This document shows positions 56,286 through 64,000 of a stretch of DNA of 64,000 nt, piece by piece. Position numbers and translations under genes: made by a program. The notes beneath the pieces are model-generated. The model worked only from the letters and a program-made list of their open reading frames with translations, was not told the origin of the DNA and searched no databases. The DNA lies in the NCBI GenBank assembly GCA_965153355.1, contig OZ231126.1:42470001-42534000 (forward strand), in the 5' to 3' direction. This DNA comes from Flaccisagitta enflata (Eukaryota; Chaetognatha; Sagittoidea; Aphragmophora). How positions within the stretch are numbered: position 1 is the first letter of the stretch; each line of letters starts with the position of its first letter.

Positions 56286-56626
56286 CAACGAAAAGGAGAA
56301 GTGTTGAGGAAATGAAGTGGTAAACTGTCTCCGAGGGCCGGTCGATGGTTTGGAAAGGAAATGAAACTTTGACCCGCGGTCCTGTTTGAGATTATCGCGA
56401 TGATGGTCCTTCCTGTTTTTCGTGCCGAGGGGACGAATCTCCTTTTTCATTTTGGCCGGTGCGGTTTCAGAAGGAGAAATGTCTCAGGATACAAAAGAGA
56501 GTTGTTAACAAACGTACCATGACCACTTCACGAGTATGCCACTCCACCAACCCTTCCTCTTACCAACTCCCCTCCCCTCACCCCATTTCCCCCTCATTAC
56601 TCATAAGCCATCCTCCTGAGTTTTTT

Positions 56627-56838
56627 TTTAGTCGCGTGCACGCAACTCTATGACCCACTCTGTCCGTCGGTCCATCTATCCGTAACGCTTAGCTTTTTTT
56701 CGTCATTTTACGTCATTTTAAGTTATTTAAAGTCGTTTTAAGTCATTTTACATTTAGTCTTTTAGTCTTTTGGTCTTTTAGTCTTTTATTTTTATGGTCT
56801 TACCAACCGCACGCGACTGTAAGGTGTTGGCCTTGTTC
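56627..56838 (+). repeat. TTTGTCCGTCCG-family element with AAGTCATTTT core
   Basis: Hairpin AGTCGCGTGCACGCAACT, CTATGACCCACTCTGTCCG, decamers of AAGTCATTTT, then CGCACGCGACTG (GCACGCGACT is the exact complement of AGTCGCGTGC) and GGCCTTGTT. Confidence 0.85.
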
Positions 56839-56890
56839 TACATAACATCAGTTACTCCTGTATGAATCTAGCGCCTCAATCGATGGATTT

Positions 56891-57090
56891 TTAGTTGCGT
56901 GCTACGCGACTCTACACCCCGCTTTGTTGGTCCGTCCGTCGGTCCGTTGGTCTTTCACACTTTACTTTTTTGGCGTTTATGGGGGTTTTGGCCTTATTGC
57001 TCCTGCCTAAATATTCTACTGACCTCAATTATGGCCCCTGCCCACCCGCATGCGACTGGGGTAGCCGTGCATCCGGCCTTGTTCAGTATA
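56891..57090 (+). repeat. TTTGTCCGTCCG-family element, complete
   Basis: Hairpin AGTTGCGTGCTACGCGACT, CTACACCCCGCTTTGTTGG, then CCCCTGCCCACCCGCATGCG, ACTGGGGTAGCCGTGCATCC and GGCCTTGTT. Confidence 0.85.
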
Positions 57091-57356
57091 GCGTTGGATC
57101 ATGCCTTTCTGATTTTCATTCGGGAATGGCAGCCTGTATTCGTTTCTGTCTTACTTCTTTTCTACATTTATGATTCGTTGTAACTATCATTCGCTAAATT
57201 TCCTGTCATTGATCGTGTGATGCTTTTGTATGTTCCTGTCGCTACTATTGCTAACGAATATAACACCATTTGTTACCGTTGAGCACCATTTAGTTCTTGA
57301 TATCTTAATCACTTTCCCGTTCCACATGAAGTATGTATTACTACTTTATTCATATA

Positions 57357-57710
57357 ATCATTCATTCATTCATTTATTCATTCATTCATTCACTCATTCA
57401 TTCATTCATTCATTCATTCATATATTCATTCATTCATTCATTCATTCATTCATTCATTCATTCATTCATTCATTCATGCATTCATTCATTCATTCATTCA
57501 TTCGTTCATTCGTTCATTCATTCATTCATTCATTCATTCATTCATTCATTCATTCATTCATTCATTCATTCATTCATTCATTCATTCATTCATTCATTCC
57601 TTCATTCATTCCTTCATTCCTTCATTCATTCATTCATTCCTTCATTCATTCATTCATTCATTCATTCATTCATTCATTCATTCATTCATTCATTTATTTA
57701 TTCATTCATT
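57357..57710 (+). repeat. (CATT)n microsatellite
   Basis: About 350 bp of ATTC units with scattered variants. Confidence 0.98.
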
Positions 57711-57975
57711 TTTTCTAAGTGTTCATTTACAATGTTCCATCATAAAAAGCGTTTGTTTATAGAAATGTTAATTCGTACATTCATTATCAGCGGGGGACAC
57801 GTATATTGGCCCTTCTTTGGCCTTGTTCCTTTATGCAAGGGACACATATTGGCCCTTCTTTGGCCTTGTTTTCTTTGTGTTCTTGTGGTGCGTTGGTGAT
57901 TCGGGGCCATTTGACGACTCTCGCACGTGCGTCATTGACGAAATGTTCAACCATTTTTTTTCTATTCCCTTTTTG

Positions 57976-58482
57976 GGCAGCGGCCGCGAAGGGGACAAAG
58001 TCCTGTAGAACACAGGGGGACTTTTGTTTGTCCGTTCGTCCTTTAGTCCCCCCCAGGCCCTCTCAGGCCTGAAATCTGCCCTCTCAGGCCTGAAATCTGC
58101 CCTCTCAGGCTTGGAATCTGCCCTCTCAGGCTTGAAATCTGCCCTCTCAGGCCTTGAATCTGCCCTCTCAGGCCTGAAATCCGCTTTCTCAGGCCTGAAA
58201 CCTGCCCTTTCAGGCCTTAAATGTGCCCTTGCAAATTCATGGCCTGAGAAGGCAGATTTCAAGCCTAAGAGGGCAGATTTCAGGCCTGAGAGGGCAGATT
58301 TCAGGCCTGAGAGGGCCTGGGGGGGGACTGACGGATGGACGGACAAACAAAAGTCCCCCTATGTTCTACAGGACTTTGTCCCCTTCGGGGCCGCTGCCCT
58401 GCTTCCTCTCATTCCGATTTACAACTATGCAAAGCAGGGCAACGGGTATCGCTGACCACATATTGCCCTTGGGCGACCTGGT
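57976..58482 (+). repeat. GGCAGCGGCCCC-family element, complete
   Basis: GGGCAGCGGCCGCGAAGGGG, GTCCTGTAGAACACAGGGGG, units of CTCTCAGGCCTGAAATCTGC that flip strand near 58240, the complement of the left end, CCCCTTCGGGGCCGCTGCCC, and finally the same far terminus as 51641 in reverse (GGTATCGCTGACCACATATT, GCCCTTGGGCGACCT). Confidence 0.85.
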
Positions 58483-58984
58483 CTTTTTTTTTTTTTTTTT
58501 TTGCTTCACCTGTCTACGCCGGTCATAAAAAATTCTATTTAGTCCCGTGTCACATGACTCTATGAGCTATCTTTTATACGTTGGCCCGCCTGCCTGTTGG
58601 CCCGCCCATCATATCAGTCACATTTGAAAATCTAGAGCATTTTTCACGTCAACACTCCTGGGAAAGTGCCTGATGGGCCTTCCACATAACTGCCCCAGCC
58701 CAGCCTCACGCGGCCATGGTTGCCATATTTTTTTTCTCGGTAATCTTAGTACATCTTAATTGGCAATGGCCAACTGACAACCTCTCCTGCGCTAAAAGTT
58801 TTACTTTAATTCATTTGTTTACTCGTGGATATATCAAAGTTTTGTCTTAGGGTGATCACACGTACCTTGAAACACATTTTACCTTATCAACCTCTCTGCG
58901 TCTTTTGCCAACGTCCCGCCCCCCCCCCAAAAAAAACAAAACAAAAAAAGGCCAACGCCTAAAAGTATTTTCTTAAATAGATAT
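58483..58984. other. no gene; diverged family end near 58540
   Basis: TAGTCCCGTGTCACATGACT followed by CTATGAGCTATC looks like a degenerate hairpin end. The rest is unremarkable, with an A/C-rich patch at 58919-58945. Confidence 0.4.
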
Positions 58985-59503
58985 GAAGGACAATATTAAC
59001 TAAACTGACAGTAATGACTTAAAATGACTTATAATGATTAAGAACGACTTAAAATGATTTCAAATGACATAGAATGACGCAGAATGAATAGAAATGACTT
59101 AGGAGACTTAAATTGTCTTAGAATGACTTAAATTGACTTAGAATGACAATATTGACTTAAAATTACTTAAAATGATTTAGAACGACTTGGAATGACTCAA
59201 AATGACTTAGATTGACTTAAAATGACTAAGAATGACTTGAAATGACTGAGAATGACTTAAAAAGACTTAGAATGACTTAAAATGACTTAGAATAACTTCA
59301 AATGATGTAAAGGACTAAAATTACGATAATGACTTAGAATGACATAAAATGACTTAAACTGACTTAAAATGACTTAGAATGACTAAAAATGACTTAGAGA
59401 AATAAAAGTGATAAAAAAAGTAAAGTGTGACCAACCGACCAACCGACCGACCGACCGACTTGCGGACAAAGCGGGTTGTAAAGTCGCGTGAACGCGACTA
59501 AAA
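58985..59503 (-). repeat. TTTGTCCG-family element with expanded decamer array
   Basis: More than 35 diverged copies of AATGACTTAA/AATGACTTAG, then ACCGACCGACC, CAAAGCGGGTTGTAAAG and terminal hairpin AGTCGCGTGAACGCGACT with AAAAAAG. The decamer is the complement of the AAGTCATTTT core seen at 56700-56760 and 63785-63845. Confidence 0.85.
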
Positions 59504-59689
59504 AAGAAATCCTGGGTTTCAGTCGCGACACGTTGTTGGATCGTTGGATCGTTATGACAGCGTAGGTCACGCAGCCTCCTGACACTTTCTACGACCTTCA
59601 AAACAAAAGACTAAAGTAGACCCCCTCCCCCTCGCAACCCGCTTAACGCGTAGATTAGAGATAAAAGGAAGAAACAAAGGAACAAGTGA

Positions 59690-60170
<481 letters not shown>

Positions 60171-60627
60171 AGAAAAACAACAAAAACAAGTTATACAATT
60201 TCAAAAAAAACCCTTCGTGGTAAGGACACAAAACCAAGATTTAGTGGATATGTTTGGCTAAACATTATAGGAAAGATGGGATGGGTGACCCGTCATACTC
60301 ACGAGGGATCAATGACCATTGACAGTTTCAAAAACTTTCATCCTTCACTTAGATCAAGTAGTGAATCACTGATGTTGTCTGTTTAAGTTGCGTGGCGGAT
60401 GAGCACTGAAGTGGAAAGAAGTTGGGGTGGTGGGGGTGGGGGAGGAGGGTTGGGAAAAGAAGTAAAAAAGAAAAATCGGAAAGTGACAAACCATTTTGTT
60501 TGAAAAAAAAAAAATGGAACAAAAGAAAAGTTTTCGAACGTTGACGGTTGACGGATGATTGGACGCGACGCAGCGTCATAAAACTTGGCAAGGCTCTAGT
60601 TTGGGGTTGACAGATGAGGGCTGATTC
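60171..60627. other. no gene seen
   Basis: Unique sequence with a GGTGGGGGTGG patch; no supported exon. Confidence 0.45.
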
Positions 60628-61045
60628 TCAAGTGCTGAGTGCTGAGTGCTTAGTGCTGTTTGTTGAGTGCTGAGTGCTGATTGCTGAGTGCTGAGTACTG
60701 AGTGCTGAGTGCTGAGTGCTGAGTGCTGAGTGCAGAGTGCTTAGTACTGTGTGCTAAGTGCTGAGTGCTGAGTGCTTAGTACTGTATGTTGAGTCCTAAG
60801 TGCTGAGTGCTGAGTGCTTAGTACTGTATGTTGAGTGCTGAGTGCTGAATGCTGAGTGCTTAGTACTGTATGTTGAGTGCTGAGTGCTGAATGCTGAGTG
60901 CTGAGTGCTGAGTGCTGAGTGCTTAGTACTGTATGTTGAGTGCTGAGTGCTGCATGCTGAGTGCTTAGTGCTGTATGTTGAGTGCTGAGTGCTGAGTGCT
61001 TAGTGCTGTTTGTTGAGTGCTGAGTGCTGAGTGCAGAGTGTTGAA
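60628..61045 (+). repeat. heptamer array GAGTGCT
   Basis: About sixty AGTGCTG-type heptamers with TTAGTACTGTATGTT variants recurring every ~56-63 bp, a higher-order pattern. Confidence 0.93.
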
Positions 61046-61475
61046 TGTTGAGTATTAGCGCGGCGACCCAAAGGGCTTGATGGGTGAATTGTTTAGAATT
61101 AAATAGCCATAGCCGTAGCCATAGCCATAGCCTGTGAACAGTGAATTTATGAATGAAACCACTCAAGCAATAAAGAAGAGAAGAAAGAAAAAGACGAAGG
61201 AAAAAAAAAATTTAAACAAAAATGAAGGGGCAAAAAGGAAAGAAAGAAAGAAGGAAAGAAGGAAAGGAGATGAAAGGGAAAAGCGAGGAAAATTGAGAGC
61301 TCGTAGATCGAATGAGAAATAGAGAGTAAATCCTCCTTTTTACCCGTTTTCTGAGGCCGCGATTATATCGAGATCTAGAAGACGGAAAAATCAGAAGGGG
61401 ATTAATCGCGGCCGATGCTTAGTTAACTTCGCGCCATCGCCTTTTCTATGTCTCTGCTTACCTGTCGGTCTGTCA
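61046..61475. other. no gene seen
   Basis: A-rich purine tract (61170-61300) and short AGCCATAGCC repeats; no exon supported. Confidence 0.45.
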
Positions 61476-61480
61476 GTCTT

Positions 61481-61563
<83 letters not shown>

Positions 61564-61610
61564 GTCTGTCTCTCTGTCTGTTTTTATGTTTGCCTGTTTG
61601 TCTGTCTGTC
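61476..61610 (+). repeat. (GTCT)n microsatellite
   Basis: CTGT/GTCT run, perfect to about 61556. Confidence 0.97.
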
Positions 61611-61938
61611 TAACGGTCTATCTGCCTATCGTTCTTTTAGTGCAAGATTTTGTTTGAGAAATTGGAAGAGAAAATTAACACACATAATACCAGCATACTC
61701 AGATACCTTCACCACTCTGAGTTTAAAACGGCAAGTCAAAGTTGGCAAATTTTGTTGTTTTTTCTATTAAAACAAACGGTTTGCTTCGATACTTACAAAT
61801 TAAATCAGTATTTCAATGTAAAAAAGAAGATTGTTAAATATGGATGGATAATGGCCATTTACATTTGGATTCCGCAGGCGCTCACTCTTAGTGCACTCTT
61901 AGACTTGGTGCATGACTGTTTCAGATCAACACAAACTT

Positions 61939-61940
<2 letters not shown>
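61611..61940. other. no gene seen
   Basis: An open frame across 61650-61940 has no recognisable similarity and no splice or start support. Confidence 0.4.

Positions 61941-61991
<51 letters not shown>
61941..61991 (+). repeat. (CT)n microsatellite
   Basis: About 50 bp CT run. Confidence 0.97.
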
Positions 61992-61996
<5 letters not shown>

Positions 61997-62379
61997 CCTT
62001 CCGAGAGCTTGCGTGGAATATTGATGCGGTAAACATAATTTGCAACCGATAGGCAGCTCAAGATATTGCTATATGCTGTATATGCTATACGCTGTATGCC
62101 GTCTCTACTGAATGACACTATGATAAAATGATATTTTCTTGAAACAATCATGTAAACGCAAACTATCAAACAGATTTTCAGATATTCTAGATGAGGGAAG
62201 AATGTATTTCTGATGGATTTCAAGATTCTGCTTGAGGACTGATTGAAACTTTTCCTGTCTTATCTTGTCATTGTGATACAGTCCATCTTTGAATTTCGAT
62301 TAAGATTCTCCCCCCCCCCCCTTGCATTTTTCCCAAAAATCACATGAAAAAATAAGTCATCCGAGGATCGCACATGGTC

Positions 62380-62605
62380 AGTGCAGAGAAAGCGGGCCCG
62401 GAGCCGGAATGGAGCCGGAAGCGGTGGACGCGGTCATTTTGCAGGGACGCGGGCGCGGAGCCGATCAGATTTTTGTGTCATAGGGAAGACGCGGACGCGG
62501 AGCCGTTGACAATCTCAAAACCAAGACGCGGACGCGGACGCGGTTTTTTTTCAACCGCGTCACCGCGGTTTTTTTACAAACGAGTCACCGCATTTTTTTT
62601 TTCCG
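62380..62605 (+). repeat. GC-rich ACGCGGACGCGG repeats
   Basis: Degenerate repeats of GCGGACGCGGAGCC and CAACCGCGTCACCGCG, CpG-dense in a T-rich setting. Confidence 0.75.
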
Positions 62606-62916
62606 AGATGTCACCGCGTTTTTTCTTTCTTTTTTTTTCTTTTTTTTTTCTTTCTGTTTATTTGATTGTTTGTTTGTTTGTTTGTTTGTTTATTTGTTCG
62701 TTTGTTCATTCTTCCCAGTTTATTTCCAATTTCTTTCTTTGTTTCATGTTTCATTTCTTCTTTTCCCTTCTTCTCCCTTCTTTGTTTCTTAGATGGCTTC
62801 TTCGTTGGTTTCTTTGTTTCTTTGTTTTTCTGTTTATTTCTTTGTTCCTTTGTTAATTACTTTCTTGTTTCTTTGTTTTTTGTTTCTTTGTATCCAGCTT
62901 TCTCTCTTTGTTTTTT

Positions 62917-62917
62917 C

Positions 62918-63007
<90 letters not shown>
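62917..63007 (+). repeat. (TTTC)n microsatellite
   Basis: Perfect TTTC run of about 90 bp, in a longer T/C-rich tract from 62600. Confidence 0.97.
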
Positions 63008-63102
63008 CTTTTTTCTTTTTATACTTTCTTCTTTCATAACACTTGCTTTTCCTCAAAAACGATCATTTGTCGAGAAGTTCGCACACCTCACTATTAAAAG
63101 TA

Positions 63103-63390
63103 ACAAGGCCGGATACACGGCAATCCAGTTGCGGACGGTTAGGCAGGAGCAGTTATGCAAAAACCGGAAAAACAAATTTTCGAGCTTGATAGAGAGCCCA
63201 CTAAGGTAAAGAACCCAACAAATGATATAAACAAGGCTGGATACACGGCAAGACAGTCACGGATGGTTGGACAGGAGCAGTAATGCAAAAACGGCCTGAA
63301 ATTCAAAAATGTGATTGACCGATGGACTGACGGACCACTGACTTACCGACCGACACAGGTGTAGTCGCGTGTCCGCAACTAATAAGAACA
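63103..63390 (-). repeat. two TTTGTCCG-family ends in tandem
   Basis: AACAAGGCCGGATACACGGC at 63103 (GTTGCGGAC subtype, truncated) and a second, complete copy from 63232 ending with AGTCGCGTGTCCGCAACT. Confidence 0.78.
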
Positions 63391-63420
63391 CTTCATAAAT
63401 GAACAGCAAAAAGTGCAAAA

Positions 63421-63531
<111 letters not shown>

Positions 63532-63675
63532 CCATCACAAGAGTTCGTTTAAGATATCAACTTAGAAAACCTACAAACTAACAAGACAATTTTTTCTTGC
63601 TTTGTTTTTTTTTCTTCTCTTTGGTCGAGTCTTGTTCGTTTCTTCTTTAATACGTTTTCTTTCTATTTTCTTTTT

Positions 63676-63870
63676 AAGTCGCGTGCACGCGACTCTACAC
63701 CCCGCTTTGTCCGTCCGTCGGTCGGTCAGTCTGTCGGTCCATCACACTTTTACTTTTCTTATCAATTTTATATCTTTATGTCACTTAAAGTCATTTAAGA
63801 GTATACTGAGTCATTCTAAGTCATTCTAAGGCATTCTAAGTCAATATGTAAGTCTCGCACACGACTTATA
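63676..63870 (+). repeat. TTTGTCCGTCCG-family element with AAGTCATTCT core
   Basis: Hairpin AGTCGCGTGCACGCGACT (perfect 18 bp palindrome), CTACACCCCGCTTTGTCCG, AAGTCATTCT decamers, then CGCACACGACTTATAGG. Confidence 0.83.
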
Positions 63871-64000
63871 GGTTTTGGCTTCTTTTTTTTCTCTTTTTCT
63901 CTCTTTTCTTTCTTATTCCTTTTTTTTTTCTTTTTCGGTCTTTCTTCCGTCTTTTTCTCTCACTTTTTTTTTTTCTTCTTATTTCTGTCATCTGGTTTTA

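Noticed and set aside
60741-61166. 141-codon ORF of STQHSAL repeats
   Set aside because: A heptamer array reads as a 7-residue repeat in any open frame; no gene context.
61650-61940. 96-codon plus ORF as a small gene
   Set aside because: No similarity, no splice or promoter signal, and lysine/leucine bias typical of AT-rich noncoding sequence.

Overview
This is eukaryotic, almost certainly invertebrate animal, nuclear DNA. Genes are split by short GT-AG introns, and the recognisable ones are metazoan families: TOP3A, TLCD4/TMEM56, HMGXB4, a gamma-glutamylcyclotransferase (GGCT)-like enzyme and an SLCO/OATP transporter. A full-length non-LTR retrotransposon is present. The DNA between genes is extremely rich in microsatellites (GT, CT, GTT, CATT and GAAA runs, many over 100 bp) and in dispersed elements that end in hairpins. 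I could not place the phylum.

Layout. 1-504: 5' end of a TOP3A-like gene (minus strand, leaving the window on the left). 690-5370: hairpin-ended repeats, including two copies of a ~1.3-1.6 kb composite element. 5708-6362: a foldback element beside the 3' end of TLCD4. 6547-10329: complete five-exon TLCD4-like gene (minus). 11075-11587: C-terminal exon of an HMGXB4-like gene (minus). 11.6-18.1 kb: minisatellites and microsatellites. About 18.15-24.13 kb: LINE with two intact ORFs (minus). 26622-33188: complete six-exon GGCT-like gene (plus), its first three exons flanked by an inverted pair of ~760 bp TA-flanked elements. 33.2-36.4 kb: nested DNA elements between convergent genes. 36437-42539: complete ten-exon OATP gene (minus). 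42.6-64 kb: no gene recognised. It holds a 4.15 kb inverted-repeat element lodged in a dead LINE reverse transcriptase, a CR1/L2-like LINE 3' fragment, dense hairpin-ended elements and very long microsatellites.

For the complete multi-exon genes the intron phases agree at every junction, so those models are strong although no transcript data were available. The genes do not form a pathway. They are housekeeping or transport genes set in repeat-dominated DNA.

The most unusual signal is a large family of short elements sharing one blueprint: a terminal hairpin next to an A/T run, a complement of the hairpin stem near the opposite end, and an internal tandem array. Different copies carry different stems that change in a compensatory way. 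The layout resembles Helentron-associated elements (HINE, DINE-1 or pearl type), but the family assignment is inference. The same families appear to carry or seed many of the local microsatellites, and a few microsatellites serve as the pyrimidine tract of splice acceptors.
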